Positions 28,147-38,714 are shown, counted from the first letter of the stretch. The stretch: 64,000 bases of DNA from Ruegeria lacuscaerulensis (GCF_013034685.1 NZ_WQGO01000007.1:124001-188000), one strand, 5' to 3'. Notes: a model not told the origin generated them from the sequence alone. Numbers and translations: made by a program.

Positions 28147-28965
28147 ATGACACCCGAATCCCTATTCTCGGTAGAGGGAAAAACAGCCCTGGTAACTGGC
28201 GGCGCCACGGGAATTGGCCGCATGGCCGCCGAAGCCCTGGTGCGGGCCGGCGCAAGGGTTCTCATCGCCTCGCGCAAGCAGGACGCGTGCGAGGCCGTAG
28301 CTGCCGAACTCAATGCGCTAGACGCGCCGGGGAGCGCAGAGGGGTTTGCCGGTGACGTTGGTAGCAAAGAGGGCGTGGACGCGCTGGTGGACGAGGTTCA
28401 CAACCGCACGGACAAGCTTGATATCCTTATGAATAACGCAGGCGTGTCTTGGGGTGCGCCAATGGGGCAGTTCCCTTATGAGGCCTGGGATAAGGTCATG
28501 TCGGTGAATGTAACAGGTATATTCGAATTGACCCAGAAACTGTTGCCAACGCTTATGAAATCAGGTTCGGCCGATGATCCGGCCCGTGTTGTCAATGTGG
28601 GATCGGTCATGGGTGAGGTACCGATGGGCGACGGCGCCTACAGCTATTCAGCCTCTAAAGCAGCGGTTTTGCACCTGACCAAGATCATGGCCAAGGAATT
28701 CTCGCCCTACCACATCACAGTCAACGCCTTGGCACCGGGGCCGTTTGTGTCGCGTATGACCGCCTTTGCCACTGCCGATGAAACCACCCGCGACAAAGTC
28801 GGAAAGTCGGTTCCGCTGGGTCGGGTCGGCGCGGATGAGGATATTGCGGGCTGCATGCTGTTTCTGTGCGGTCGCGGCGGCAGCTATGTCACCGGAGCCG
28901 TCATCCCGGTTTCGGGTGGGATTAATGTGGTGACCGCGGGAAATATCTTCGCAGAGGCCCTGTGA
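28147..28965 (+). CDS. SDR-family oxidoreductase
   Basis: A 272-residue classical short-chain dehydrogenase. The cofactor motif is TGGATGIGR (about 18-26), with NNAG, and the catalytic Tyr-xxx-Lys is in YSASK. The C-terminus has the GAVIPVSGGINV block. The start at 28147 has GAGGAG upstream; earlier in-frame starts lie in the divergent promoter region. It is followed by a phosphotransferase gene 17 bases later, so the two form an operon. Similar SDR/phosphotransferase/acyl-CoA dehydrogenase sets occur in lipid catabolism. Confidence 0.9.
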   Translation: MTPESLFSVEGKTALVTGGATGIGRMAAEALVRAGARVLIASRKQDACEAVAAELNALDAPGSAEGFAGDVGSKEGVDALVDEVHNRTDKLDILMNNAGVSWGAPMGQFPYEAWDKVMSVNVTGIFELTQKLLPTLMKSGSADDPARVVNVGSVMGEVPMGDGAYSYSASKAAVLHLTKIMAKEFSPYHITVNALAPGPFVSRMTAFATADETTRDKVGKSVPLGRVGADEDIAGCMLFLCGRGGSYVTGAVIPVSGGINVVTAGNIFAEAL

Positions 28966-28982
28966 GCGGTAAGGAGACTGAT

Positions 28983-30026
28983 ATGTCCACGGACACGCAA
29001 TTGGACCTGAAGGCCGTTGATGCCTATCTCAGCGCGCATCTCGACGGCTATCGAGGCCCGTTGGAGGCCACTAAATTCGCCGTCGGTCAGTCCAACCCAA
29101 CATTTGAATTGAAGACACCGACGCAAGTCTATGTTTTGCGGCGTAAACCTCCTGGCATACTCCTAAAATCCGCTCATGCCGTGGACCGGGAATTTCGGGT
29201 TCAAAAAGCCCTGTCGAACAGTCGAGTGCCGGTGCCCGAAATGTTCCTTTTGTGCGAGGACGACACCGTCATTGGATCGGCCTTTTACGTAATGGAGCGC
29301 CTGGACGGCCGTAACTTCCTTGAGCCGACTATGACAAGCGAAACCACGGAAACGCGCGCCGGTGTTTTTGACGAGATGAACCGCGTATTGGCCGAGCTCC
29401 ACATGGTCGATATCCAGGCCGTGGGCCTCTCCGACTTTGGACCGCCGGGAAATTATTTCGAACGGCAGATCTCACGCTGGACCAAGCAATACCGCGCGTC
29501 CGAGACCAAAACCATTGCTCAGATGGACCAACTGATTTCTTTACTCGACGCGTCAATGCCTGCTGATGACGGCCAGAGAACGCTGGTTCATGGGGACTAT
29601 CGCATCGACAACATGCTATTCGAAAAGAACGGCACCCGTTGTATTGGCGTTCTGGACTGGGAACTTTCTACGATCGGCCACCCCTATGCCGATCTGGCGG
29701 CGGTGATCATGCAGTGGCAAATGCCACCGGGAAAAGAGGGGCGGGGGCTGGCAGGTGTAGACAGATCAAGCCTCGGTCTTCCATCGGATGCCGAGTTCAT
29801 TGCAGCCTATTGCAAGCGCCGCGGACTGCCCGGCATCGACAACTTCGGATTCTACATTGCTTTCAATTTTTTCCGCATGGCCGGTATCCTGCAAGGTGTC
29901 TACAAACGCGCCTTGGACGGTAATGCCTCGGACCCGGAAAGAGCTAGAAAATTAGGTGGTTATGTTCCGATGTTTGCCCAGTATGGCTTGAAAGCGCTTG
30001 AGGGCGCAAACTCACACACTACGTGA
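28983..30026 (+). CDS. Aminoglycoside phosphotransferase-like (ACAD10/11-type) kinase family protein
   Basis: A 347-residue protein-kinase-like fold. N-terminal FAVGQSNPTFEL is the nucleotide loop, LVHGDYRIDNMLF the catalytic (Brenner) motif with Asp and Asn, and GVLDWELSTIGHPYADLA the metal site. Members are fused or adjacent to acyl-CoA dehydrogenases (ACAD10/11) and phosphorylate 4-hydroxyacyl-CoAs in characterised cases. AAGGAG precedes the ATG at 28983. The 3' end overlaps the convergent isomerase gene by 15 bases. Confidence 0.88.
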   Translation: MSTDTQLDLKAVDAYLSAHLDGYRGPLEATKFAVGQSNPTFELKTPTQVYVLRRKPPGILLKSAHAVDREFRVQKALSNSRVPVPEMFLLCEDDTVIGSAFYVMERLDGRNFLEPTMTSETTETRAGVFDEMNRVLAELHMVDIQAVGLSDFGPPGNYFERQISRWTKQYRASETKTIAQMDQLISLLDASMPADDGQRTLVHGDYRIDNMLFEKNGTRCIGVLDWELSTIGHPYADLAAVIMQWQMPPGKEGRGLAGVDRSSLGLPSDAEFIAAYCKRRGLPGIDNFGFYIAFNFFRMAGILQGVYKRALDGNASDPERARKLGGYVPMFAQYGLKALEGANSHTT

Positions 30027-30617
30027 CAATTCAAGTTCCAGATTGGGCAAGCTGTTTTTGCCAAAAAACATCTCGGAGCTTGCAAAAAATGTGGGAACAC
30101 CAAAAACACCGCGCTTGGCCGCATTTTTGGACTGATCCTTTAGTTGCTGCTTAACGTCCGGCTCTGTCATCGCTTCGCGCAGTTTTCGGACAGGCAGTTC
30201 GTTGTCTTGCAGAATATCCATCAGCACCGTAATCTCATCTGCTTTTTGACCATGCACCCAGATAGCATCAAAGATCGCGTCTATGTATTTGGCTTCCCAT
30301 TGTTTTCCAGAGGCAAAGACCGCTCCGCGCATGGCGAATTTGGTATTGATCGGAAAATGGGGGCTCATATGAAAACTTACGCCGCGCCGACGGGCATAGC
30401 GATGGAGATCATGGGTCAGATAAGCAGTTTTCTGACGGTTTTCCGAGAATGCCTGAAACGGGCTTTGGTTGTTGGTCGCTTTGAAAATTGTCGACAGAAG
30501 AACTGGCACATAGTTGATCTGCACCCCATGATCCGCCACCAGCTTTGGCATCACCTTATGAGCCAGAAATGCGTTCGGGCTGCAAAAATCATATATAAAA
30601 TCCAGAGTTTGTGACAT
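30012..30617 (-). CDS. DsbA-fold 2-hydroxychromene-2-carboxylate isomerase-like protein
   Basis: A 201-residue thioredoxin-like protein. The segment FIYDFCSPNAFLAHKVMP near the N-terminus matches the glutathione-binding SP motif (Ser13) of HCCA isomerases, and GVFGVPTFF is the cis-proline loop near the C-terminus. Such enzymes use glutathione to isomerise aromatic-ring cleavage intermediates, but many family members have no known substrate. The ATG at 30617 is used; the longer upstream frame covers the divergent promoter region. Confidence 0.85.
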   Translation of the reverse strand: MSQTLDFIYDFCSPNAFLAHKVMPKLVADHGVQINYVPVLLSTIFKATNNQSPFQAFSENRQKTAYLTHDLHRYARRRGVSFHMSPHFPINTKFAMRGAVFASGKQWEAKYIDAIFDAIWVHGQKADEITVLMDILQDNELPVRKLREAMTEPDVKQQLKDQSKNAAKRGVFGVPTFFASSEMFFGKNSLPNLELELSRSV

Positions 30618-30760
30618 GATTTTGATCCTTCCATCCCGACTCGTCGATTCTTTAACCCGTTGAGTGTAACAGCCATATGGAAATAGCTGCATCCCCATTG
30701 CGTTAGGTGACCACGCCCGGCAAAATCCGGGGAATTGATAGGCAATGTCAGGACGTCTAC

Positions 30761-31990
30761 ATGTGCAGTCAGACCACGCTCGACCCTTCCCGCCTCGGGC
30801 GCATTCCGATGTGGATGCAACGCTATGTGGATGAGCGGAAGTATGCAGGAAGTTCCGTCCTGATCCACCATCAGGGTCAAGAGGCGTTCTTCCACGCCTG
30901 CGGGCTTCGGAATGTGGAGCAGAGCTTGCCTTTCCAGCGCGACACGATTGCCCGAATTTATTCAATGACCAAGCCAGTGACGTCTGTGGCATTGATGATG
31001 CTTGCCGAGCGCGGAAACTTTCACCTCGACGCGCAGGTATCTGACTTTATTCCAGAGTTTTCGAATATGCATGCCCTTGTGCCGGGCGCAAGTCGGATTG
31101 ACCAAACCGAACCCTCAACAACCCCGACCTTGCATCAATTGCTGACCCATACCAGTGGCTTGAGCTATCCGTTTAACCCTGGGTTGCTGCCGAGTGCGAT
31201 GGAAGATCAATCCATCGTCTTTGGCCCGCGTGAGGGTCCTTTAGCGAACCGAGTGACTTCGCTCGCTGACCTGCCGCTGGCATTCCACCCCGGCAGTCGT
31301 TGGGAATATTCGGTGGGCATCGACGTGATCGGCCGGGTCGTGGAAATCGTGTCTGGCAAAACGCTGGATCAGTTCTTTCAGGAAGAGATTTTTGACCCGC
31401 TGGGTATGTCTGAGACCGGATTTACTGTTCCCAAAGATGCCGGGGACCGTTTTGCATCACTCTACACGCCCTTAGCTGGCAATGCGATGGATCTGAATTC
31501 GGCTGAGACCGGTGGTGACAGCCTGCGTTTGACAGATAGCTACGAAGATTCCGCCTTTCTCGACACCACCATGTGCTCTGGGGGCGGCGGTTTGGTCGGC
31601 ACAATCGACGACTATGCTAAATTCGTCCAGATATTGCGAAATAAAGGGCAGGGGAATGGACACCGTCTGCTCAGCAGCAGAACGGTAGAATTCATGATGC
31701 GCAATCACTTAGCGGGCGACATTGCCTCGATGGGTCCAAGTAGTTTTGCGGAACAACCGATGGAAGGTACCGGCTTTGGTCTTGGCGGTTCGGTGGTGAT
31801 TGATCCGGGTCGAACGGCCACTCCGGGCTCTTTGGGCGATTTCAGTTGGGGCGGCATGGCCTCGACCTTTTTCTGGGTCGACCGCAGCAATGACGTGACA
31901 GCCGTCTTCTTTACCCAACTCTCACCCTCCAGTTCCTATCCGTCGCGGTCGGAACTCAAGGCGCTTGTCCTCGGGGCAATGATTGAATGA
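30761..31990 (+). CDS. Serine hydrolase of the beta-lactamase/EstB family
   Basis: A 409-residue class C beta-lactamase-fold enzyme. The nucleophile motif is S68-M-T-K71 in IYSMTKPVTS, with Tyr in EYSVGIDVIGR as the second motif. LLTHTSGLSYPF and GGGGLVGTIDDYAKF are family segments. There is no signal peptide, so it is probably a cytoplasmic esterase or lactonase rather than a drug-inactivating enzyme. The start (ATG 30761) is uncertain; a GTG at 30707 is in frame. Confidence 0.87.
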   Translation: MCSQTTLDPSRLGRIPMWMQRYVDERKYAGSSVLIHHQGQEAFFHACGLRNVEQSLPFQRDTIARIYSMTKPVTSVALMMLAERGNFHLDAQVSDFIPEFSNMHALVPGASRIDQTEPSTTPTLHQLLTHTSGLSYPFNPGLLPSAMEDQSIVFGPREGPLANRVTSLADLPLAFHPGSRWEYSVGIDVIGRVVEIVSGKTLDQFFQEEIFDPLGMSETGFTVPKDAGDRFASLYTPLAGNAMDLNSAETGGDSLRLTDSYEDSAFLDTTMCSGGGGLVGTIDDYAKFVQILRNKGQGNGHRLLSSRTVEFMMRNHLAGDIASMGPSSFAEQPMEGTGFGLGGSVVIDPGRTATPGSLGDFSWGGMASTFFWVDRSNDVTAVFFTQLSPSSSYPSRSELKALVLGAMIE

Positions 31991-32039
31991 CCTTCAGCAG
32001 CCTGTTACGTCATGGCGCAGATCAATCGGAGAGCCCCAC

Positions 32040-32900
32040 ATGACCGAAGCCGAGCGCATTCTGCTGGATTTGCTATCTCTGGAACGGCTTGAGGTTGATC
32101 TGTTTCGTGGCACAGGATCCGGCGGTGAAACGCCCACGCGGATATTTGGCGGACAAGTCGTCGCCCAAGCCCTGTCTGCTGCATACCGAACTGTGGAAGA
32201 CCGTCTGTGCCATTCTTTGCACGCCTATTTCATTCGCCCCGGTGATCCGTCTATTCCCGTTATTTATCAAGTGGATCGGGCCCGAGATGGAGGTTCTTTC
32301 ACCACCCGCCGAGTCATTGCGATCCAACACGGGAAACAAATCCTCAACATGTCGGCGTCCTTCCATATTGCAGATGACGGCTGGGACCACCAGCATCCAA
32401 TGCCCGACATCTCCGGCCCCGAGGGATTGCCCGCGCGGTCCGAGGTCAGACGACAATATCTGGATCGTGTTCCCGAACGTCTGCGATCCGAGCTGATGCG
32501 CGACCGTCCGATCGATGTACGCGAAGTCCACCATCTGGACCTGTTCGCGCCTGACAAGTCCGACGATCGAAACGCCATTTGGTTTCGAATGAACGCCGCA
32601 CAGGGCAGGGACCAGATCACCCAGCAATTGCTGCTGACCTATGCCTCGGATATGTACCTGCTCAGCTCGGGACTAAGGCCCCACGGACTGAGCTGGTTCA
32701 CCGGTGAGGTAAACGGAGCCAGCCTGGATCACGCCCTGTGGTTCCACGCGCCAGTGCATTTCGACAAGTGGCATCTGTATTCAATGGATTCGCCTTGGGG
32801 CGGCCGCGGCCGCAGTTTCAATCGTGGCTCAATCTATACTCAGGACGGCACATTGGTGGCATCTGTCGCACAGGAAGGGTTGATGCGACGGGCGCGGTAG
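32040..32900 (+). CDS. tesB: Acyl-CoA thioesterase II
   Basis: A 286-residue double-hotdog thioesterase. The N-half contains FGGQVVAQALSAAYRTV and LHAYFIRPGDPSIPVIYQVDR; the C-half has LDHALWFHAPVHFDKWHLY, with the catalytic Asp. It hydrolyses medium- and long-chain acyl-CoA in the cytoplasm. The ATG at 32040 has CGGAGAG upstream. It starts 50 bases after the hydrolase gene and is probably in the same operon. Confidence 0.92.
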   Translation: MTEAERILLDLLSLERLEVDLFRGTGSGGETPTRIFGGQVVAQALSAAYRTVEDRLCHSLHAYFIRPGDPSIPVIYQVDRARDGGSFTTRRVIAIQHGKQILNMSASFHIADDGWDHQHPMPDISGPEGLPARSEVRRQYLDRVPERLRSELMRDRPIDVREVHHLDLFAPDKSDDRNAIWFRMNAAQGRDQITQQLLLTYASDMYLLSSGLRPHGLSWFTGEVNGASLDHALWFHAPVHFDKWHLYSMDSPWGGRGRSFNRGSIYTQDGTLVASVAQEGLMRRAR

Positions 32901-32905
32901 ACCGA

Positions 32906-33673
32906 TCAACTATCCTCGATAAACATTTGATTTAACTTCTGCATTCCGCCCAGCCACCGGTCATAGTCCGTCGCTTTATGGCGCATATAGTCCAGAACCT
33001 GCGGATGCGGCAGGATCAGAAACTGCTCTGCTTCAATGGCTTGAACACAGGCTTCCGCGACCTCGGACGGCTCCAACATACCGTCGATCGACGCGACAGA
33101 CACTTCATGTCCCTTGGTCATGTCTGAACGCACCGCCTGTGGGCACAGAACCGAAACTTTCAAACCCTTGCGCCCATATGTCAGCGCCAGCCACTCGGCA
33201 AAACCAACGGCTGCGTGTTTTGTGACGCCATACGGCGCAGCACCGGGTTGATTCAACAGCCCGGCAGCCGATGCGGTCATCAAAAAATAACCGCCGCCGC
33301 GTGCCAGCATCTTTGGAACCAGATGTCGCGCGGCCCAGACATGGGACATGACATTGATCTTCCACGTCCGATCCCAATCCGCATCGGGTGTATCAAAACC
33401 GCCAAGCGTCAAAATCCCGGCATTCGCGCAAAACAGATCAATTGGCGCGATCTGATCTTCAACGGTATCGATCAAAGCCTTCACATGATCTTCGCTGGAC
33501 ACATCGCAGTGCAGAGAGTGACCACCGATAGAACGCGCAACGCGTTCCGCTGCGTCCAGGTCAACATCCGAGCAGATGACCGTTGCACCAAGCTGCGCAA
33601 ACCGTTCGGCGAGACCTTTACCAATACCACCAGCGGCGCCGGTTATGACGATGGTTTTTCCGTTCAATTGCAT
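32906..33673 (-). CDS. SDR-family oxidoreductase
   Basis: A 255-residue classical SDR. The cofactor motif is TGAAGGIGKG, with NAGI, and the catalytic Tyr/Lys are in APYGVTKHAA. The C-terminus (LILPHPQVLDYMRHKATDYDRW) resembles SDRs found next to acyl-CoA enzymes. It is convergent with tesB (5-base gap) and downstream of the glutaryl-CoA dehydrogenase gene, with a 110-base gap. Confidence 0.9.
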   Translation of the reverse strand: MQLNGKTIVITGAAGGIGKGLAERFAQLGATVICSDVDLDAAERVARSIGGHSLHCDVSSEDHVKALIDTVEDQIAPIDLFCANAGILTLGGFDTPDADWDRTWKINVMSHVWAARHLVPKMLARGGGYFLMTASAAGLLNQPGAAPYGVTKHAAVGFAEWLALTYGRKGLKVSVLCPQAVRSDMTKGHEVSVASIDGMLEPSEVAEACVQAIEAEQFLILPHPQVLDYMRHKATDYDRWLGGMQKLNQMFIEDS

Positions 33674-33783
33674 TTTGCGCTCCTGAAGTGGTTATCAGGA
33701 GTGCATCGTAAGGCTTTGAGGAACTGTGCAAAGTTCAAATCACGCGCAGGCATTATTTTACCATAATACCAATTACGCGAAAT

Positions 33784-35013
33784 TCAATAGAAGGCTTGCA
33801 GGCCCGTTTGCGCACGCCCCAGGATCAACGCATGCACGTCATGCGTCCCCTCGTAGGTGTTCACGGTTTCCAGATTGACCATATGGCGGATCACCTGGAA
33901 TTCCAGCGAGATACCGTTGCCCCCATGCATGTCCCGTGCCATCCGCGCGATGTCCAACGCCTTTCCGCAATTGTTGCGTTTAACGATCGAGATCATCTCG
34001 GGCGCGGCAGCAGCGTCATCCATCAAACGACCAACACGCAGGCTGGCTTGCAAACCAAGCGCGATTTCGGTCTGCATGTCCGCCAGTTTGCGTTGGAACA
34101 GTTGCGTCTGCGCCAAGGGTTTGTCGAATTGCTTGCGATCCAGACCGTATTGACGTGCCGCATGCCAGCAGCATTCCGCGGCCCCCATGGCGCCCCAACT
34201 GATACCATATCGGGCGCGATTGAGGCAGCCAAACGGTCCTTTCAACCCCTGTACGTGCGGCAGCAAAGCGCCCTCGTCAACCTCAACGCCGTCCAGCACG
34301 ATTTCGCCGGTAATCGAGGCGCGCAGGCTCATCTTGTTCTGGATCTTCGGCGCGCTCAGGCCCTTCAGGCCTTTTTCAAGCACAAAGCCCCGGATCTTCC
34401 CGTCATGCGCGTCGGACTTGGCCCAAACGACAAAAACATCAGCGATCGGAGAGTTTGAAATCCACATCTTGCTACCGGTCAAACGGTAGCCGCCGTCGAT
34501 CTTTTCCGCTCGAGTTTTCATACCCGCCGGGTCAGAGCCCGCATCGGGCTCTGTCAGGCCAAAGCAACCGATCCATTCACCACTGGCCAGTTTCGGCAGG
34601 TATTTGCGGCGCTGTTCTTCACTGCCATAGGCATAGATCGGGTACATCACCAATGAACTTTGCACCGACATCATCGAGCGATAGCCGGAATCCACACGCT
34701 CAACCTCGCGCGCGACAAGACCGTAGGCGACATACCCTGCCTCGATACCCCCATATTCTTCGGGAATCGTGGTGCCCAGCAGGCCCATTTCGCCCATCTC
34801 GCGGAAAATCCCGGGATCGGTTTCCTCGTTCTGAAACGCTTCCAGAACCCGCGTTTGCAGTTTCTCCTGCGCATAGGCCCGCGCGCTGTCGGCGATCATC
34901 CGTTCGTCTTCAGTCAACTGATCAGACAGGCGAAATGGGTCCTCCCACGCAAATCGCCCAAGGTCCGGCGCATCTTTGGCACGCAAGGTCGGTTTGGTAT
35001 CTGGGGCGTTCAT
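33784..35013 (-). CDS. gcdH: Glutaryl-CoA dehydrogenase
   Basis: A 409-residue FAD-dependent acyl-CoA dehydrogenase that oxidises and decarboxylates glutaryl-CoA to crotonyl-CoA in lysine, tryptophan and benzoyl-CoA breakdown. Visible elements are [33 protein letters not shown], the FAD-contact block and the catalytic base Glu388 in TYEGTHDV. The N-terminal [19 protein letters not shown] is specific to GcdH. No partner electron-transfer or CoA-transferase gene is adjacent. Confidence 0.93.
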   Translation of the reverse strand: MNAPDTKPTLRAKDAPDLGRFAWEDPFRLSDQLTEDERMIADSARAYAQEKLQTRVLEAFQNEETDPGIFREMGEMGLLGTTIPEEYGGIEAGYVAYGLVAREVERVDSGYRSMMSVQSSLVMYPIYAYGSEEQRRKYLPKLASGEWIGCFGLTEPDAGSDPAGMKTRAEKIDGGYRLTGSKMWISNSPIADVFVVWAKSDAHDGKIRGFVLEKGLKGLSAPKIQNKMSLRASITGEIVLDGVEVDEGALLPHVQGLKGPFGCLNRARYGISWGAMGAAECCWHAARQYGLDRKQFDKPLAQTQLFQRKLADMQTEIALGLQASLRVGRLMDDAAAAPEMISIVKRNNCGKALDIARMARDMHGGNGISLEFQVIRHMVNLETVNTYEGTHDVHALILGRAQTGLQAFY

Positions 35014-35123
35014 GGGGCTTCTCCGCTCTGTCAGCTTCGGCGCAACCTAACCCGGTGATGCGCCAAAGGACAGAAAGAGTTTTGCATTTCCTCATGAGTA
35101 AAACTCATAGGGTAGCGCGCGCC

Positions 35124-35813
35124 CTACCCCAACGCGTATCCCGCGCCGCGAACGGTTCGAACTGGGTCGTCGCCGCCATGTTGCGTCAAAGCTTTACGCA
35201 AGCGACCGATATGGACGTCCACCGTTCGGGTGTCGACATAGATATCGCGACCCCAAACCCGATCGAGCAATTGCTCACGGCTCCAGACACGGCCCGGTTT
35301 CTCCATAAACGTGCTCAGCAGCCGAAATTCAGTCGGGCCCAGTTTCAAAGGCTTGCTGCCTCGGCTGACCTTGTGAGTTTCAGAGTCCAGAATGATATCG
35401 TCGAATTCCAATCGGATACCAACCGTCGCCGGGCGCACGCGGCGCAGTTGCGTCCGCACCCGTGCCATTAGTTCAACCACCGAATAGGGTTTGACTACAT
35501 AGTCATCAGCACCGGTTTCCAGACCGCGCACCTTATCGACCTCTTCAGTGCGGGCCGATAGCATGATGATCGGAATCGAGCGTGTGTCAGGGCGTGATTT
35601 GAGGCGGCGGCAGACTTCGATCCCGCTCAGGTTGGGCATCATCCAATCCAAGACAATGATGTCCGGGCTGTCTTCGTCCACCAGTAACATGGCTTCGTCG
35701 CCACTAGCCGCCTTGGATACGCGGAACCCTTCCGCTTCAAGATTATAAGCCAGCACTTCACGCTGGGCCAGTTCATCCTCGACCACCAGCACTGTGGGTT
35801 GATCGGCAGACAT
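35124..35813 (-). CDS. phoB: Phosphate regulon response regulator PhoB
   Basis: A 229-residue OmpR-family regulator. The receiver domain has the phospho-acceptor Asp56 in IIVLDWMMPN, and the C-terminal winged helix has the PhoB-like segment LLSTFMEKPGRVWSREQLLDRVWG and the DVHIGRLRKAL recognition region. It is the last gene of phoR-pstSCAB-phoU-phoB, 13 bases after phoU. A hairpin (GGGTAG/CTACCC, 35110-35129) overlaps its stop codon. Confidence 0.96.
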   Translation of the reverse strand: MSADQPTVLVVEDELAQREVLAYNLEAEGFRVSKAASGDEAMLLVDEDSPDIIVLDWMMPNLSGIEVCRRLKSRPDTRSIPIIMLSARTEEVDKVRGLETGADDYVVKPYSVVELMARVRTQLRRVRPATVGIRLEFDDIILDSETHKVSRGSKPLKLGPTEFRLLSTFMEKPGRVWSREQLLDRVWGRDIYVDTRTVDVHIGRLRKALTQHGGDDPVRTVRGAGYALG

Positions 35814-35826
35814 CTCAGAAATCTCC

Positions 35827-36528
35827 TCAGACGGATTGCGAGGTTACATCGGCCTTTGGCCGCGCTTCGGCGGGGCGTTCGCCGGTCACCAGATACACGA
35901 CCTGCTCGGCGATTGCGGTGACGTGATCGCCCATACGCTCGATATTCTTGGCGATGAAATGCAGATGCATACAGGACGAGATGTTGCGCGGATCTTCTGC
36001 CATGAAAGTCAGAAATTCGCGGAACAGACCATTATACATCTGGTCCACTTCTTCATCGCGGTTGATCACGTCGGTCGCCAATTCTGCGTCACGCTGGATG
36101 TACGCGTCCAGCGCGTCGCGCAGCATATGCTCGACTTCACGCGCCATGCGACGCAAGGCTGCGGCGCTACCGTTGATTTCACCCGCATTAACCAGAACCG
36201 TGGTACGTTTGGCGATGTTCTTGGAATAATCGCCAATGCGTTCAAGGTTGCCAGAGACTTTAAGAACCGACAAAACCAGACGCAGATCGCTGGCTGTTGG
36301 CGCACGCAGCGCGATCAGGCGGGCGGTTTCCTCGTCGATCAGTTCCTCAAGCGCGTCGATGGCCTTGTCGCCTGCGCGGACCTGTTGCGCCAGTTCCTCG
36401 TCGCGCGTTTCCAGCGACCGGGCCGCACCCATGATGGCGGCTTCGACCAGCCCGCCCATCTTCATGATGTGGGCCTGAATGGCTTCTAGATCGCGGTCGA
36501 AGGCGGATGCAATATGTTGTTCGGTCAT
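35827..36528 (-). CDS. phoU: Phosphate signalling protein PhoU
   Basis: A 233-residue protein with two three-helix PhoU domains. The metal-binding E/D motifs are visible around SGNLERIGDYSKNIAKRT and AKNIERMGDHVTAIAEQV. It connects the PstSCAB transporter to PhoR, keeping the kinase silent when phosphate is ample. It lies between pstB and phoB in the conserved order. Confidence 0.97.
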   Translation of the reverse strand: MTEQHIASAFDRDLEAIQAHIMKMGGLVEAAIMGAARSLETRDEELAQQVRAGDKAIDALEELIDEETARLIALRAPTASDLRLVLSVLKVSGNLERIGDYSKNIAKRTTVLVNAGEINGSAAALRRMAREVEHMLRDALDAYIQRDAELATDVINRDEEVDQMYNGLFREFLTFMAEDPRNISSCMHLHFIAKNIERMGDHVTAIAEQVVYLVTGERPAEARPKADVTSQSV

Positions 36529-36544
36529 GATCAGATACCTGTCC

Positions 36545-37342
36545 TCAGCCGATCCGGCCGGTGATATAGCTTTCGGTGCGGGGATCTTCGGGGTTGGTGA
36601 AGATCTGACCCGTCTCGCCGAACTCGACGAGGTTGCCCAGATGGAAGAATGCGGTTTTCTGGCTGACTCGCGCGGCCTGCTGCATCGAGTGGGTCACAAT
36701 CACCACCGAATAACGCGAGCGCAACTCGTCAATCAGTTCTTCGACCTGCGCAGTTGCAATCGGGTCCAGGGCCGAGCAAGGCTCGTCCATCAGCAGAACC
36801 TCGGGCTCGGTCGCTACGGCGCGGGCGATGCACAGGCGCTGCTGCTGACCGCCCGACAGGCCGGTGCCGGGGGCGTCAAGACGATCCTTAACCTCATCCC
36901 AGATCGCACCGCGACGCAGGGATTTCTCAACGATCTCATCCAGTTCCGCCTTGTTCTTGGCAAGGCCGTGGATGCGAGGGCCGTAGGCTACGTTGTCATA
37001 GATCGACTTAGGGAACGGGTTCGGCTTCTGGAACACCATGCCCACCTTGGCGCGCAGCTGCACCGGGTCGACGCGTTTGTCGTAGATGTCCTCGCCATCC
37101 AGCAGAATATCGCCCTGAACCCGGCAGATGTCGATCGTGTCATTCATCCGGTTCAAGCAGCGCAGGAAGGTAGACTTGCCGCAGCCCGACGGGCCGATAA
37201 AGGCGGTCACGGTCTTGTCTTCAATCTCGACGTTGACGTCTTTGATAGCGTGCGTCTCACCGTAGTAGACCTGCACATTATTCGCGGCGATCTTGATGGC
37301 TTTGGAGTCCACGGCTCTCTCCACTCGTGTCATATCGTTCAT
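36545..37342 (-). CDS. pstB: Phosphate ABC transporter ATPase
   Basis: A 265-residue ATPase: Walker [15 protein letters not shown], the Q-loop [21 protein letters not shown], signature [14 protein letters not shown] and Walker [13 protein letters not shown]. The ATG at 37342 was selected for its AAGGGG ribosome site, which overlaps the end of pstA. It energises PstCA and takes part in the PhoU/PhoR sensing complex. Confidence 0.97.
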   Translation of the reverse strand: MNDMTRVERAVDSKAIKIAANNVQVYYGETHAIKDVNVEIEDKTVTAFIGPSGCGKSTFLRCLNRMNDTIDICRVQGDILLDGEDIYDKRVDPVQLRAKVGMVFQKPNPFPKSIYDNVAYGPRIHGLAKNKAELDEIVEKSLRRGAIWDEVKDRLDAPGTGLSGGQQQRLCIARAVATEPEVLLMDEPCSALDPIATAQVEELIDELRSRYSVVIVTHSMQQAARVSQKTAFFHLGNLVEFGETGQIFTNPEDPRTESYITGRIG

Positions 37343-37352
37343 AATAAGCCCC

Positions 37353-38714
37353 TTACCAGCGGCGTTCAAAGCGGCGGCGCAGGATGACCGCGATGGTGTT
37401 CATTGTCACAAGGAAGATCAACAGGATGATGATCCCTCCCCATGCGCGTTCGTAAAAGGCCGGGTCAGCGCGTTTGGACCATTCGTAGATCTGCGCCGGC
37501 ATGGCCGAGTTCGGTGACAGGAAGCCCGCCACCAGCCCGTCGGGCGGGTTCGAGGCGATAAAGCCCACCATCCCGATCAGCAGCAGCGGCGCGGTTTCCC
37601 CCAGCGCCTGCGCCAGACCGATGATGGTGCCGGTCAGAATACCGGGCGCGGCCAGCGGCAAGACATGGTGGAACACCGCCTGCATTTTCGAGGCCCCTAC
37701 CCCAAGTGCGGCATCGCGGATCGACGGCGGAACCGCCTTCAACGACGCACGCGTCGAGATGATGATCGTCGGCAGAGTCATCAGCGTCAGAACCAGACCA
37801 CCCACCAGCGGTGCCGAGGTCGGCAGATGCATGTAGTTGATGAACACGGCCAAACCCAGAATACCGAACACGATCGACGGCACGGCGGCCAGGTTCGAGA
37901 TATTCACCTCGATGATATCGGTCAGCCGGTTCTGCGGCGCAAACTCCTCAAGATAGATCGAGGCGGCCACACCAATCGGCAGCGCCAAAGCCAGCACCAC
38001 GAACATCATGAACAGCGAGCCCAGCATCGAAACACCGATCCCCGCAGCCTCGGGCCGTTGGTCGGACGCGTCCGAGCCGAAGATGAAATCGGGGTTGAAT
38101 GCCTTGTACAGAACACCCGCGTCCCGTAGTTGATCTACGAAATCCAGCTGGGCAACCGTGATGCTTTTGTCATTGGCGATGGATTCGCGGGTCACGCGAC
38201 CCTTCATATAGCCATCGACACGGCTGTTGACCAAAAAGCGGAAGCTGACCGTCTTGCCGATCTCATCGGGGTTGGCGATCACATAGTTCCTCAGCTCGGC
38301 CTGTGCGGCTTTGGACAGGATTTTGCCCATCTCCTTGGGCGAAAGATCGGTCTGGATACCCAGCTCTTGCACTTCCGTCTCAATCGCCGAGGCGATCAGC
38401 GGCGCGTAGCCAAAGGTCGAGACCTTCTTGATATCCTCGATATTGCGGTTGCCCTTCTTGTCCAGCTTGTCTTCTTTCAGCTCAACATTCAGTTCAAGGA
38501 ACGTCTGCTGGAACGCGCCGGTGCCTGCGGTCACTATGTTTGTGACCAGCACGATCAGCATCAGCAGGCCGATACCGATGGCAGCAATCCCATACATCTT
38601 AAACCGGGATTCGGCTGCATTGCGCTTTTTGGTCCGTGCGTCTTGCTCGAACAAGGACCCCTTTTTGGGTTTCGCAGCCGGAGCAGCAGCGGGCGTTTGG
38701 GAAATATCGGTCAT
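37353..38714 (-). CDS. pstA: Phosphate ABC transporter permease PstA, extended
   Basis: A 453-residue protein; E. coli PstA is about 296. The C-terminal ~270 residues hold the permease domain with [23 protein letters not shown], the EAA loop. The additional N-part comprises a cytoplasmic start, one early transmembrane helix ([20 protein letters not shown]) and a soluble domain of about 150 residues (about 70-215) between the first two helices, probably periplasmic. The start overlaps pstC by four bases. Confidence 0.94.
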   Translation of the reverse strand: MTDISQTPAAAPAAKPKKGSLFEQDARTKKRNAAESRFKMYGIAAIGIGLLMLIVLVTNIVTAGTGAFQQTFLELNVELKEDKLDKKGNRNIEDIKKVSTFGYAPLIASAIETEVQELGIQTDLSPKEMGKILSKAAQAELRNYVIANPDEIGKTVSFRFLVNSRVDGYMKGRVTRESIANDKSITVAQLDFVDQLRDAGVLYKAFNPDFIFGSDASDQRPEAAGIGVSMLGSLFMMFVVLALALPIGVAASIYLEEFAPQNRLTDIIEVNISNLAAVPSIVFGILGLAVFINYMHLPTSAPLVGGLVLTLMTLPTIIISTRASLKAVPPSIRDAALGVGASKMQAVFHHVLPLAAPGILTGTIIGLAQALGETAPLLLIGMVGFIASNPPDGLVAGFLSPNSAMPAQIYEWSKRADPAFYERAWGGIIILLIFLVTMNTIAVILRRRFERRW

